NCBI GenBank assembly: GCA_022494885.1
Contig: JAGVSM010001384.1
Coordinates: forward strand, 1 to 64,000
Reading direction: 5' to 3'
From: Micrasema longulum
Lineage: Eukaryota > Arthropoda > Insecta > Trichoptera > Brachycentridae
DNA: 64,000 nucleotides
In this document: positions 10,950 through 22,815 of the stretch, piece after piece
How the letters are laid out: each line of letters starts with the position of its first letter
How positions within the stretch are numbered: the stretch's first letter is position 1
Notes under the pieces: model-generated
Databases searched by the model: none
Seen by the model: the letters and a program-made list of their open reading frames with translations, nothing else
What the model was told of the DNA's origin: nothing
Program-made: the position numbers and the translations under genes

Positions 10950-11170
10950 GGTGACCCTCTTCTCTCCCCTCTTACACCAAAACCAACTTTTGGCTTGTTT
11001 AGGGGTTTGCAGTCATAAGAATTGCAAAAGTTAAAATTTAAGGTTCTGGTGGGGGAGTAACACCAGATTTCTTTAGATCTGGGGCTACCTTCCCCCTCAG
11101 GATGCCAGTTTTTCATCCTTTAGCTTTAATTTTTGACTTGCTTGGGCCTACGACCCCTCTACTAGCAAGG
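10950..11170. other. C-rich patch after the hairpin
   Basis: Unusually C-rich for this window, with a smaller inverted repeat TCTGGTG...CACCAGA near 11045. A 74-codon minus-strand frame across it resembles nothing known. Confidence 0.3.
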
Positions 11171-12860
11171 TTTCGCGTCTTACAGGTTGAAAATTCTTAA
11201 AGAAACCATAACTATCACTACGAATAATCCTACGACGTGTATCATCCGAAACCACACAGCCCGGTGAAATTAGGGTGGATTGGCATTTTTATATTATTCT
11301 TATTTACTGATAATTAATTTGGTAAAAATCACACAAAACGGAATCGAGTGGAGATTATTTGGCATCATGGTGCACTGGTTATTACGTTTGCCTGAGATTA
11401 AAAAAAATAAAATAAACATCGAGCCATTATTTTATCATGCTGTGAGGATTTATACCACTGTGTGAAATAGGTCAGTCAGGCGCACAATGTAAACATAAAA
11501 ATTATTGTAAACTTTATTTCTGGTTGCCGTTGCTTAGAACTTATCCCAAGGCAGTAAAATGATGTAATGTTTGTACGACTTAACATATTTGCAAGAATTA
11601 TTATTTTAAAATATATGTGCTTTGCGTATCTTTTTTTTAAAACCACCAACAGGGTGATTATGTTGGATTCGCGGTTTTTCTTACTACCTAAAATAAATTA
11701 CTTTACTTATTAAAAAAATAAATAAATAAAGTATTATGATAGAAACTTCCCACAAACGATAAATTATAAACATAGTGACAGTTTGAAATTTTCTTGTTGT
11801 AGAAAAATACTACCGTGATGCCTAGTATCTTAACAAACATTTACTTTTAAACATGTTTTTTGTAATTTATTGCTCTTGTTCTTACAATTATTATTATTTC
11901 CAGGATAAAATTGTACATTATAAATAGCTTACTCTCCGGGTTTATAGAAGTTGTGGGTCGAGTGCAATATGACAAGCAATTTTACCTTTTAATGTAATGG
12001 AAAATAACAATATAAAATATCACAAACGACTCAACCTGTTAATAAAAAATTGTTTAAAAAGATTTTTAGATATTTTTTTGACAACACAGATAGATGCAAA
12101 AACATTCAAATTTTATGTTATTTTAAACATTTATATTGTCAGTGAAAATATTTAGTTAGACGACATTGTTTTTTTTATGGAAATAAAAGACGCGTGATAC
12201 TTTTGTAAATTATCTGTATTTATTTATTTTATTTTATGAAATATTGAAAAAAAATACGGTTTTTCAATTATTTTGTTTTCAACAATTGAAGACATGAGTG
12301 GGCGAAGGCGTTATGTCGCAAATTAAAAAAAAATGTTATCTTTTACAAAAAATAAGATTTATTGTGCAGCCCTTTCACATGAAGCCAACTACACCATTAA
12401 AAGGTAGCAGAAAAACGATTTTGAGAGTGATGAAGGTATTATTTTATTAAAAATTGTACTCGTGTCCAAAACCTTACCCCAGATATCTACAATTTTTATT
12501 TTCGTTACATAAAGCCCTTTACACTTATGCCTTCAATTACAAAAACTTAAGAAAATAGGAATGATTTATACGTGTCTAATAAATTGTCAAGTAAAAATAT
12601 GGACTCATGAAAATTTACTGGAATGCGCTATTTTTTGTATGTTAAAGAAATGAGTTCTTTTATACACTTAAAAGATTTTTTTTTAAACTGTGATTGTACG
12701 TAAAAATATAATATTGTACATTCATTTTCAAGAAATTTTATTAAATACGAGCTGAACCCGGTAATGCTTTGCTATTACTAGATATTAGTACATACTCGTA
12801 TATGGATAAAATGAACACGATCGAAAGTTTGAAATCAATAATTGTATTTAGTCCAAATTA
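11171..12860. other. AT-rich sequence, no gene seen
   Basis: Only short spurious frames, such as the one near 11280. The word GAGCTGAACCCGGTAATGCT near 12750 resembles insect repeat termini but has no partner here. Confidence 0.5.
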
Positions 12861-12867
12861 GATATAT

Positions 12868-13385
12868 ACTCGTAAGTATACATTATTATTTTTGTGTGTC
12901 GGTGAGACAGAGAATTTTGGTAAATAAGTGTTCCAATATTAATTTCCTGTCACTGTCTTGCAGATGCCTCCCCGAGAATATGCGAAAAAGACAACTGCAT
13001 GTCAGACCTTCTGTTAGAACAGGCAAAACCGACGTTTCGTTTTCCCGTTTTCCGCACCTCAAAACTGAACCGATTTTGTAAGTTTTTTTAAACAGAGTAT
13101 CAAAATGTTATTTTCTGTATCGGTGCGTTTTGCGTTTTTCAAAAACAGTTATATTTGTATATCGTGCGCCCGAAGACAGCAGATAAAACTGCGCTTTGTT
13201 ACATGTTTTTGGATTGTTCTAGTTCTTGTAATAAATAATTTTTCAAAAAACTAAACAACGAAGACACGTCAATAATAAATATCTACAGTGTGTAAAAAAA
13301 ATCACTGCTCTAGTGCCATAATCGGAAGAGAAAATATGGGAATAGGTTTGTATAAAGAAAAGTCGTACCACGTTTCCTTTAAAGA
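12868..13385 (+). repeat. Repeat H, copy 1
   Basis: About 500 bp matching 26535-27040 in inverted orientation. Shared landmarks in order are CCTGTCACT(G/C)TCTT, GACGTTTCGTT, TTTTCCGCA, AAACTGAACCGATT, GCAGATAAAACTG and AATCACTGCTCTAGT. No coding frame is shared by the two copies. It is an old dispersed repeat of unknown class. Confidence 0.65.
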
Positions 13386-14540
13386 TAAAACATCATTAAG
13401 TTTATTTTCAAAACTTTACTTCATAATGCTTTTATATTGTCATACTCTTTTTTAATATTAAATCTTACCTTGCGGCTAATAGTCTCAGGTAGAACTTGTT
13501 CTTTTTGATCTCAAGGTTCCTTGAAGGATAACATGGGTCCTTAGTTACTTTCCATTAGGTATTATTGCAAAATTCTAATAAAATACTGAATTTCTTGCTT
13601 GGTTGTGAACAACGGTAGGAAAAGACAGAATAAAGTGGTTCATTTCAAGTTTATTTATTACAAATCAGTAAAATATAGTTTTACAGACAACGGACATATA
13701 TGTTTCTCAAGATGTTCAACAATTATTTATGAGGAACTTAATTATAGTAAACAGGATAAATAATAATTGGAGCAGAGATCTCTCCTAGTAAGAATTAAAA
13801 TTGAAAATAGCCCATTATTAAAAGGATTCGAAATTAACCCACAATGTGATTACTTCTAAGTGTCCTAGAACCGAAAATAATTTGGGCAGCGGTTCCCCGT
13901 AATGAGGATAAAGATTTGAATAATCCTGCGTATCCATTAGTTCACTGTGGTATTACATTAGGAGTCACTAATTTTCGAAGTATATTTCCACCAACCTTTA
14001 TGAAGAGATGCACGCGAGGTACTCACATAATCCTCTGAGAGATTCGAACCATTCTATATTATTTTACTTGAGAAGGAAGTACTAGGAACACCAGCGATTA
14101 CGAAGGATCCTAGAAATGGCGTCCTGTGTCGATTTGCCATTGAGGAGAAAAACTGCCGAGTCACGCCTCTGCCGGATGAATCAAAGAAAATGTCGACAAC
14201 TCAGGTTCAAGGGCGAGATTCCGGGGTAACCTGACTCTCCATACTACAAAAAAATGTATTTCTTTACAAACGGCTCGAGAAAGTAAGTTAAAAAAAAACA
14301 ACAGTTCCGTGCTGTATACTGTACTTACTAAATGGAGATTTGTTAGTTGTTACGTGGTGTATAAGGCTAAACAGCCGTCATAATGGATTCTTGCTTAAAA
14401 TGATCATACGTATCCGATCTGTGGACAATAATGAAAAATTACAAATTTGTATAAGCGAAACAAGTTGATTTATATATTCGAAAGTTGTTGAAGACTTACC
14501 GGAAGCTGGTTTAATTAGAATACAAGTTTTTTTTGGGGCA
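13386..14540. other. No gene seen; base composition rises after 13860
   Basis: From 13860 to 14230 the sequence is less AT-rich and contains words such as GAAATGGCGTCCTG and GTCACGCCTCTGCC, but no open frame, repeat partner or tRNA-like box was found. It could be unique host sequence. Confidence 0.4.
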
Positions 14541-14559
14541 CAGCTCAACATGGTGCATA

Positions 14560-14780
14560 GGGAATTATACCAAAACTCCCATAGTTATTTGCGAGGGAAA
14601 ACTGGCCGAGCGCGGCGTGGACACTGCTCGCGAACCAGATTGCAACTGGCCGGCTCGCCAGCGGCGAGTGCTACGGGCCTGTATTCAAAAAAACTAGTGT
14701 GGTGGGAGGTATCACGTGACCGCCGGGGAACGGCTGTTGACCGCTGTCGGGTAAAGCGTTTATTTACGCGATTGATTTGT
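14560..14780. promoter_or_regulatory. GC-rich island with palindromic E-box
   Basis: The strongest GC island in the window, with many CpG words (GAGCGCGGCGTGG, CTGGCCGGCTCGCCAGCGGC). TCACGTGA at 14712-14719 is a perfect palindromic E-box of the kind bound by USF/MITF/TFEB bHLH-zip factors. A 7-bp hairpin TGTCGCG-GGA-CGCGACA lies downstream near 14846. A 93-codon frame (14550-14831) is open but unlike any protein I know. A promoter or 5' exon is possible, unproven. Confidence 0.35.
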
Positions 14781-15106
14781 TTTCTATATTCAATTTTACT
14801 TTTAAACTATAACGGTTCTGATTATCTATAGGTATAATTATTTTTGTCGCGGGACGCGACAATATAACTATAGAAACAGGTTCGATGTTATTTAATAAAA
14901 CCATCGACCTATTCATACACATTTACGCACCCGAAACCCTCTAAACTTATGTCACTTAACTCATGACCAAACGCTCAGTTCTGCCTTACGCGTATTTAGT
15001 TGTTCTTTAACCACCAGCCGGGTTTTGACGTGAGCTTGACATTTAATTCTTTACCGAAATCAAAGTGAAAGCGTGTAAAACCGTTCGGATAAAAATATGA
15101 ATAAAA

Positions 15107-15416
15107 TAAATAAAGCAACTTTGTTTTTAACCACAATTTTTTTAATATTTTTTTTTCCACCGACCGGTTTCAAAGCAAACAAGCTTCTTCGTCAAGGTTT
15201 ACGTAACTAATGAATTGACTCCTTTTTTATTTTTATCATGTCAACTAAATACAACTAATACACGTAGACCCAAAATATCAAGTTTTTTTTTTCTTACAAG
15301 GGTGGTAATTTGATATCAATATTTTAGAAGCTACACAGGAGAGGAATTTAAGATTTGGAATTGAAACCGGTCAGTGGGAAAAAAAAGTTGTGATAAAAAA
15401 CAAAGTTGTTTTCATT
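15107..15416. mobile_element. MITE with about 55-bp terminal inverted repeats
   Basis: The left end (GCAACTTTGTTTTTAACCAC then ACCGACCGGTTTCAA) and right end are inverted copies, with poly-T/poly-A runs in each arm. The centre is about 200 bp of AT-rich non-coding DNA. The ACCGGTTTC word recurs in the inverted repeat at 33352-33737. A clear target duplication could not be set because the flanks are A-rich. Confidence 0.65.
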
Positions 15417-15489
15417 ATTTTATTATAATGAATAACCACAAAGTTAGTGCTTCAAATATAAAATTTTTAAGTCAAAAATATGGTTTAAC

Positions 15490-16045
15490 TTTTCATTGAT
15501 AAGTAAGTACCTGGGTACTTGTTTATGGTTGAACTCCAAATCTTTAAATGATTTATTGATTAAATAAAACAAATATATAATTATTTTTGCAAATGTCAAA
15601 CTCTGCTGTTTTCCCCAACAGGTGTGCACTTTACTTAGGAATGTGATTTTCAAAAATGTATTGAATTGATGTACTTAATATTATTTTAGTACTACTAAAA
15701 ATCCAGTAAACAGAAAAAAATGGGTAGAAATTATAAAGAATTTAAGGAAATAATCTTATTGGTATCCATATAAAACGAAAGTTGTTTGTAAACATTCAAA
15801 AACAAACTTTTTACACACATAAAGATAACGTCCTTCTATTTTTTTTGTATGTGCATTCTCGGCTAGTGCAGCCCTGGTTAACGATGAAAAAAACATTTAC
15901 GCTCCCAACTTTTTTTCTACTAAATAAATTGAAGATTTTAATAGCTATAAATATGCTTATTGCAAAAAACTATACTTTGCTGAAAACCGCACGTAAATCG
16001 GTCTAGTAGTTATTCTGTACATCGAGGACATACGTAATAACCTAA
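15490..16045 (+). repeat. Repeat G, copy 2
   Basis: Matches 4840-5440, including TGGGTAGAAATTATAA, AACATTCAAAAACAAACTTT and the end ACCGCACGTAAATCGG. It lacks the AGCGGACCCG start and the duplicated block of copy 1. Confidence 0.65.
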
Positions 16046-16707
16046 GTGTCCTTCAAATAATGTTTTTATTCATGTTTTCGCTCTCTTTAATTCATTATTA
16101 CTCGTACTATTTGTTATTGAGCCCGTTTTAACTGTGTACCCTTTATATACCTATCTATAAATTCAAATCATATTTTCACATATATTTTTTATCGCAAATC
16201 TAATATTGAAGTTCCAGCAGTCAGTGGGTATAAAAATATACAAATATAGTCATTTACTCTGCAACTCGTGTGGTCTATGTTAACGCGTTGATCTCTGAAC
16301 ATAGATTTAATTGAGTTTTTGAACTTTTTATTTTCCGATTATGTTATTGAAAGCTTGAAAACGAATACGTATTTATCTTTTTTTTTACTCCACAAAAAAT
16401 ATATTCTACACATTTATACCGTTGGGAAATTGCAATAAAAAGTTCTTATTTTTTCAATGTGGTATATTTGCAAAAATAAATGAGAAACCCGCATTATATT
16501 AATACCACAAAAACATTTGAAAAATAAAAAACTTGCAATCATGATTATAATATTAGGGTTGATAAAGGAGTAGTAATTTTACACAACCAAACGGTTCTAT
16601 GCAAAACTGATCCCCAGGAGTAATTTTTTTTAACAATTTATTCAAGATTGCCGAAACTACCCAAAAACCGACAGTGATTACATCAAATGCATTATTATTT
16701 TTAAGAT
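16046..16707. other. AT-rich sequence, no gene seen
   Basis: No frame, tRNA-like box or inverted repeat supported. Confidence 0.5.
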
Positions 16708-17015
16708 ATTTATTTTTTATTTATTTACAATTTTAAAAAACCCGTTATATTAGAAATGTTATATTGTCTAGTCATTTTATGTCTCGTCTAGTCTAGTTAG
16801 TTCAGTCATCATGTGCTTTTTCAGATTGATTTTAAATTTGTCTCCAGTAAAAGTTTTCAAGTAGTAAGGTAAGTCGTTGTAGTGTTTAAGTCCATTATGT
16901 AGTATTTTTGACTATCCTGTGTTTGTCTTTGCTTTTTCATTATATGAGTATTTACACCAGGAGAAATTTGTATCATCAGGGAACAAAGGGTTAATGAAAA
17001 AAACATCAAGGTGTT
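16708..17015 (-). pseudogene. LINE 3' end, nearly identical to 60440-60712
   Basis: On the minus strand this encodes the last part of the RT C-terminus (GLKHYNDLPYYLKTF, then LKKHMMTELTRLDET and a stop) plus the 3' UTR and a GTAAATAAATAAAAAATAAA tail. Over about 240 bp it differs from 60440-60712 at about seven positions and a 5-bp gap by eye. That is far closer than any other LINE pair here and suggests recent retrotransposition. It is 5' truncated. Confidence 0.85.
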
Positions 17016-17959
17016 GAACGCAAAAAAAGGTTTTTTGATTGAATATGTAAATGAATCTTGTATATTGAAGTAAAAACTCTTTTTACGTTTTACTTCGGTT
17101 AAAAATCAATGAAATAATACGTTTGTAATCTTAAATACCAGCGATTTATCTTGAACAATAATATTACGCCTTTTTATTAAATATTTGATTAAATGCGTTG
17201 AAATCATATTGATTAAAACGTTTTCTAAGCCCATATTTGCATATCGGACCGTGTTTAGGACAGAATTTTCAATTTATAAACATGAAGTCTCAGTAATAGT
17301 TTTGCAATTAATCAATTTACGGAGCGGTGTATTTTTAAATATAAATAAAAGGGTATGAATAATGCATTAGGAGTTTACCATTCGCCAACGGTACCTACTC
17401 GATCAAAATTAATGTAATTCACGCTTTGAGCGCATCAACCGCCTCACTCCGTAATTTACGATATACACCGACTGGCGCATTCTGAAAACAAGTTGACGAA
17501 ACTTGGAGCCTTGTCCATCATTTTCTCCGTTTTGGTCATTTTTGTATGGTGCTTAACTCACCAAGGTAAAGATTTTGTATTTCGCGTATCTTTATTCGCT
17601 ATTAATTGGGAGAAAAAAACAATGTTATTCTTGCGTTCGGTACATTCTCGGGGAGGAACGAGTTTACATAATGACGGTGTCTGAAAGAAACCGCGATGTT
17701 TTATTTATAAAATACTTTTCCTTGTACGCGTCTGTTAATTAATTGGGTCAGAAAATGTTACCATTCATTATTTCATTAAATTTTTTTGAATCTCCGACTG
17801 CACATCGATACATATATATTTTTCATGTATCATGTCAGTTTAAGCACAAAGACAATACTCATACATAGGACAAAAGCTATATAATATAGTGCAAGAACCA
17901 TGGAAATGTTGCAAGAGCCACAAGCTGAAGAAGTTGCTACTTTCTTCTACTACTTTCCT
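17016..17959. other. AT-rich sequence, no gene seen
   Basis: A hydrophobic frame at 17493-17684 looks like a signal peptide but has no ATG (see rejected items). Nothing else supported. Confidence 0.45.
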
Positions 17960-18025
17960 CAGTAAAATTGGGCGCAGAGAGTCCAAAAGGTTGATGGTGG
18001 CTGTTAAATAGCCAACACATGTTCT
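17960..18025 (+). repeat. Repeat F, copy 2
   Basis: Partner of 4200-4262. Shared words are ATTGGGCGCAGAGAGTC and ATAGCCAACACATGTT. Confidence 0.4.
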
Positions 18026-18099
18026 AATTTAAATTGTAATGATATGTTTTTAGTTCTTTATTGATTGAATTTTTGTATGTTTTATTCATGTAAACATTT

Positions 18100-18430
18100 T
18101 TTATTTATCACATCCTTTACTTTGTTTTTTTTATTGTTTTTCTTTTTACTATGTATTTTACTATGTTTTTAATACATTTTTTACTTTATTTTTTATCGGG
18201 TTTTAAAATATGTTTTTACTGTGTATTTTACTGTCTCTTACTATGTATTCTCTTATTACTATATATTTTATTGGGTTTTTAAATACTTACTGTATTTTTT
18301 ACTACATTTTTACTCTGTTTTTAATACAGTTTTTACTTTGTTTTTACATAGTTAAATACAAGGTTAAAACCTTGTATTTAACTAGGTTTTTTCCATGTCT
18401 TATACCTTTATTTGTTTTTCTATGTATTGA
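18100..18430 (+). repeat. T-rich degenerate tandem repeat with palindrome
   Basis: Loosely repeated TTTTTACTATGTATTTTAC-like units run for about 300 bp. Positions 18349-18384 form a perfect 17-2-17 palindrome (left arm TAGTTAAATACAAGGTT). The hydrophobic 81-codon frame across the region follows from the repeat and is not a gene. Confidence 0.6.
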
Positions 18431-19675
18431 CTACTGTTTCTTATATTATATTTGACTGGTATAGAACAGGTTAAATAATCCTTGTTAGAAGCAACGTTGT
18501 ATAAATATAAGTAATTCTATGTTTATAATGTGATAATAATTAATAAATAAATATATTATTTTTATTTATTATAGTAATAATGTCTCTGTTTATTAACGAA
18601 AATCACAATTTTTTTATCTACTACATGTTTTAGGTAATTGATTTATCTGAATTATGTCTAGTCTGCCTAACTAGGTACAACCTGTTTTAAGGCAGACATT
18701 TTCATGCAAAGTAAGCAACAACATGACTACCTACTAGTTAATTTATTAAATTTTCATTTCGTCTTATTTGATAATGTACAAATAAATTTGTGTAAAATTT
18801 ATAGATTACTCCGGGGCCGCGATTAGAATGGGAAGTTAAGGACGTCATATCTTCACCGTCACGATACAGTTGAAGCCCAAGCCATTACCAAGATACACTA
18901 TCGCTGCCTTTTTTTCAGGTTTTAAGGTAAGTACATCAGTATATACCGACGGGTCTAGTACCCCACGATACACATATCCACTCATTAAAAGTGTAATTTC
19001 TGCTGTAATGACAATTTATTTTATCGTTTTAAGGTGGCCAGTTTATCTCTTAAAAGCCAGTTTGAAATATGAGAGAGAAATAAGTAAATTTCGAAGTCGA
19101 ATTAAATTCTGATATAACTGTCAGTTTTTAATCCGGACACTAGACGCTACCTTTTTAACATATAAGGGCATTTAACCATTGAAATATTGCCACCATATTT
19201 TTAAAATTATTTTTATTATATTTTTTACATCTGTTTTACTATTTTCTTGAGTGTACGTATCGAGGTGTCAAAAGAGCCGGCTTTCTAATACCTCGGTAGA
19301 TAAATATAGACGAAAGTTAATCATACCGTATTGGTAACTGTCAAAAGTCATATAAAAATCATGGTCAAGCAAGCATTTTTTGCTTGAATTGAAATTTATT
19401 TGTGTTTAAAAGCGCTTTGAAGTAGCAGGATACGTAATGAAACAAAAATGATAATTCTTTGAAAGTAAATATTGAGGATTGTCTTCTTTTGATGATTAAT
19501 GTAATTTTTCGTATTATTTTTAGTTATTTACGACTGTTATCACGACATAGTCTGAAAATTAAATTATTATAGAAGAATACAGTTATGTCTTTGAAACAGA
19601 ACTAGAACTTCTAACGAGCGTTTTCGAAGCAATGGCTAATCTCTGGTAAAAATCATGAAAAATAAAATTGAGTGG
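18431..19675. other. AT-rich sequence, no gene seen
   Basis: Short frames such as the one at 18870-19112 show no recognisable domain. No repeats could be matched within the window. Confidence 0.45.
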
Positions 19676-19930
19676 GGGGGAGTCGGATTCGTAGTGTAGT
19701 TGTTGGCAGATTCACTTACTATTCTTGAAGTCCCGGGTTTGATGCCTGGTAGTGTTGACGTGAAAAAAATGTTTTAATGGTGGTTTAACACTGCAATATT
19801 GACTGGTACCTGAAGCGTAAGACTGATTACATTACCTTTATGCAATAGATGATCAAACTACACTGCATTCGGTTGGAGTGTCAACGCAGTGCTCTTTGCA
19901 CCACTGGGTGGAGATAGAAAAATCGTTATG
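19676..19930 (+). repeat. SINE family C, near full length
   Basis: The head has GTAGTGTAGTTGTTGGCAGA and a box-B-like CGGGTTTGATGCC. The body has ACTGGTACCTGAAGCGTAAG and AACGCAGTGCTCTTTGCACC. It ends just upstream of the mariner-like element. Confidence 0.7.
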
Positions 19931-19972
19931 AAATAAAAAAAACTCAAATGCTTTTTTTTACAAATTAATATA

Positions 19973-21275
19973 CAAGGTGGCGCAAAAGTCATCACCCTGT
20001 CGGATGATGCCATAATTTTTGCATGGGGCGGCAAATGTCAGTTCTGTTTTGACATTTGCGAAGTAAACAGATACAAAATATAAGTCAATAAGACATAAAG
20101 CACTGTACTCCTTAGGAACGCGGAAAAATTGTTTCGTTTTTTTTTTTGCAGAATAATTCGTCGGCGGTGTTGGCGCAGAAAGAATTTAGGTGCAGATTTA
20201 CCGGTAGTCTAACGCCAACTGGGCAAACCCTACGTTGCTTAACCGCTCGCCTAGAATAGAACCATAGAACTACATGAGATGCTGCCAGGTCTAGCCAGCC
20301 CTGGAACAGCCATTCTGCTGAGAATATCGCAAATTTGGCTAAAGATGTCGCAAAGAACCCCGGAGTATCGACCAGACGACGTGCCACGTAATTGATCATC
20401 ATTGAGAATTTCGGCAAAAAACTTGAAGATATTCTCATACAAAGTGCAAACAGTGCAGCAGCAGTTGGCCGCCAAGCCCGTGTAACCTACGCTCAAGCCA
20501 TCCTAAATCTTGACCACGATGAAGACAACTTATTACTGAAAATCATCATCAGTGACGAGGTCCATTTCCATCTCTGTCGATATGTAAATAAGCAGAATTA
20601 TCGCACAGAATATAGGGGCACTGAAAATTCACATCTACGAAGAGCCACTACACCCACTCAAATTTATTGCATGATGTGGTATTTACGCTGGGGGCATCAT
20701 CGGGCCTATTTTTTTTAAAACGCCCCGGGCCAAATGACTGCTGTGAACGGCAAGCACTAGAGAGCCATGCTTAACGACTTTCTTCTTCCTTGATTGGATA
20801 ATTTGTAATTGGAAACCATTCAGTTTCAACGGAATAGAGCGACGGCGTATACTGCACGAGCCACAACCAATATTCTTGGGCTGCTTTTCCGGGGAGCCTA
20901 ATCTCTCGTTTTGGTGATTTGCACTGGCTGGCAAGATCCCCTGATTTAACCGTTCCAGTCTTCTTTTTGTATGGTTTCTTGAAATCACGAGTCTAAGTCA
21001 GCGAATTTCAGATTTTCGAAGCTCTCAAAAAGAACGTACGCCGAAATTGCGAGAACCCATCGTCAGTAGTTCTGGAAAGAGTGATGGGAAATCCCAAAAA
21101 TCGGGCCCGCGTGGTTATTGATTCTGGCGGCGGCCACTTGGCCGATATTATTTTCTCGACTTAATGGAAAAAAAATAAGACATCAAATAAACATAATTCA
21201 AAAGCAAAACCAAATTTTATTCATGAAAAAAATTACAACCAAAGTACGTCGGGTGACAACTTTTGCGCCACCTTG
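19973..21275 (+). mobile_element. Dead mariner-like element with TA target duplication
   Basis: A 1303-bp element flanked by TA on both sides (19971-19972 and 21276-21277). The terminal repeats start CAAGGTGGCGCAAAAGT on both ends, 17 bp identical, then CACCC after a short mismatch. Plus-strand translation in shifting frames gives mariner transposase words: ISDEVHFHLCRYVNKQNYR and TEYRGTENSHLRRA around 20550-20640, the end of the domain at AYFF (20700) and NAPGQMTAVNG, then IDSGGGHLADIIFST just before the stop at 21162. That C-terminus (GRHLxDIIF) and the TIR resemble the rosa-type (DD41D) mariners, but I could not confirm the catalytic spacing. Many stops and frameshifts make it inactive. 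Frames on the opposite strand are shadows. Confidence 0.88.
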
Positions 21276-21279
21276 TAGA

Positions 21280-21769
21280 ATAAATATGTAACATACTGCT
21301 AAATTTTCATGTAATTATATTTTTGAATAAAGGCTTATAAAAAATGTATAAACATAACAATCAGTTAGTTTAATAAATAAGTTTTGGCTACCACGCCTGC
21401 CTTATTATTAAATTATATTTTGCTCTGCCTGCGTACATACAAATAATATTGGACCTCCTAAAAAAAATATTTGCCTTACACAATATATTCCATCATATGT
21501 ACATTATAATGTAGATGATGCGTAATTTAAACTGTAAAAAGTCGAGACAAGCATATAACAAATAATTTTGTACTGATTTAATGCGTCTATCCATTAAGTT
21601 GTTTTAATCTTTAATACCAGTAGTAACATTTTCGAAACAACGGATTTAATAATCTAAAACACATAACATCATAATAAATATATTCAATAACATTGGGCCT
21701 TAAAGTTACGCCTAAGTACAGTGGTATAATTTGGAAGGCAATGCTATCCTTAATCTACCGCTATAATAA
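21280..21769. other. AT-rich sequence, no gene seen
   Basis: No frame or repeat match. Confidence 0.5.
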
Positions 21770-21980
21770 GGATGATGTTCCCATCCGATTTTGAGATGTG
21801 GTCCTATAGAAGACTTCTAGGAATTTCCTGGAGAGACCACACTACAAATGAAGAGGTTCTCCAAAGAATCGAAGGTGGAAGGCACCTGCTCGACTTTAAA
21901 AGAGCCGCACAAGACAGGGAGGAATGGAGGAGAAGAATGAATGTAATTGCTGCCAGCCAATCCCAGGATTGAGACCAGAG
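21770..21980 (+). pseudogene. RTE-like LINE C-terminal fragment
   Basis: Encodes FEMWSYRRLLGISWRDHTTN EEVLQRI, the domain that follows RT in RTE-type and related LINEs (E-WxYRRxLxISW-DH-TNEEVL). It continues to AAQDREEWRRRMNVIAASQS after an internal loss of the GHV block. The stop is near 21970. Only about 60 residues are left. Confidence 0.8.
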
Positions 21981-22449
21981 AAGACTCAAGTGTACCTTTA
22001 TGCTAAGTTTATGAGTAAGGCCCGTGTTTTTATATATTTAATCCAGAGCTATGTACCATACATTTTTCTATTTATATATTACAACAGAGATAAAGAAGGT
22101 GATATAGGAGTTCATGCATTTACAGGACTTATGACCATTAACACAGTGTAGGATGAAGATGTATTGGAATGGGTTAGCTCGAATTCTTGTATATTTATCT
22201 TGTTTTTAAATATATTTTATACCAGTATGTGATTGCACTTGTTTGTCTTTTCGACATAGTTTTATGTTCTATTTTATTAATTTCTTGTACATGTGTTTCT
22301 TCCTATAACTGTTGTAATTGGTTTAGATCGAATGTATAATCCAGTTTTTGTTTACAAAAATTTGAAGAAACGTTAAATATTCTTGATTAAACCAACTGGT
22401 CTAAGAAGCCCAATTTCATTTTAAATGGCAGGAGTTGCGGCGTAAGTGA

Positions 22450-22648
22450 AAAATTTAACCGATAAAGGTTTCAGCTTTTTAACTTGAGAAAAATCAACAG
22501 ATGTAAGAATTGAAGTAATATAGATATTCAAACTTAGAAAAAATAGTTAATGTTACACAGTGTTTAAAGCGGCCACAAAAACTAGTCAATTACAGGTCAT
22601 AAGCCATGTAAATGCCTAGACTTCCATATTTCCTTATCTTAAATGTTT
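22450..22648 (-). repeat. Repeat E, copy 1
   Basis: Minus-strand copy of repeat E (see 52549-53082). It contains TTACACAGTGTTTAAAG, GGTCATAAGCCATGTAAATG and CCTAGACTTCCATATT. It is cut at the right by SINE C at 22650. Confidence 0.7.
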
Positions 22649-22649
22649 T

Positions 22650-22815
22650 GCATGTGTAGTGGTCAGCGCGATTGCCTACCATATAAGAGTTCTCGGGTTC
22701 GATTCCTGGCAGGGTTGACATATTTTTTTTTTTAAAGGAGTTTTTACATTAGAATATTTTATAGTACCTGAACTGGTACCTGAAGCGTAAGACCGTTCAT
22801 CTAACATTTATGCAT
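22650..22815 (+). repeat. SINE family C, 3' truncated
   Basis: Head with GTGTAGTGGTCAGCGCG (box A), CTACCAT and box B GGGTTCGATTCC, then ACTGGTACCTGAAGCGTAAG. It interrupts or abuts repeat E copy 1, so it is the younger insertion. Confidence 0.7.

Noticed and set aside
17493..17684. Signal-peptide-like frame (LTKLGALSIIFSVLVIFVWC) followed by CAAG|GTAAAG, like a first coding exon
   Set aside because: The frame starts with TTG, not ATG, and an in-frame stop at 17427 is reached with no ATG between; hydrophobic peptides arise easily in T-rich DNA.
18210..18455. Hydrophobic 81-residue frame resembling a membrane protein
   Set aside because: It is the translation of a T-rich degenerate tandem repeat and includes the palindrome at 18349.
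20112..20988. Minus-strand frames of 81-108 codons
   Set aside because: They are antisense to the mariner-like transposase, whose plus-strand motifs are clear.
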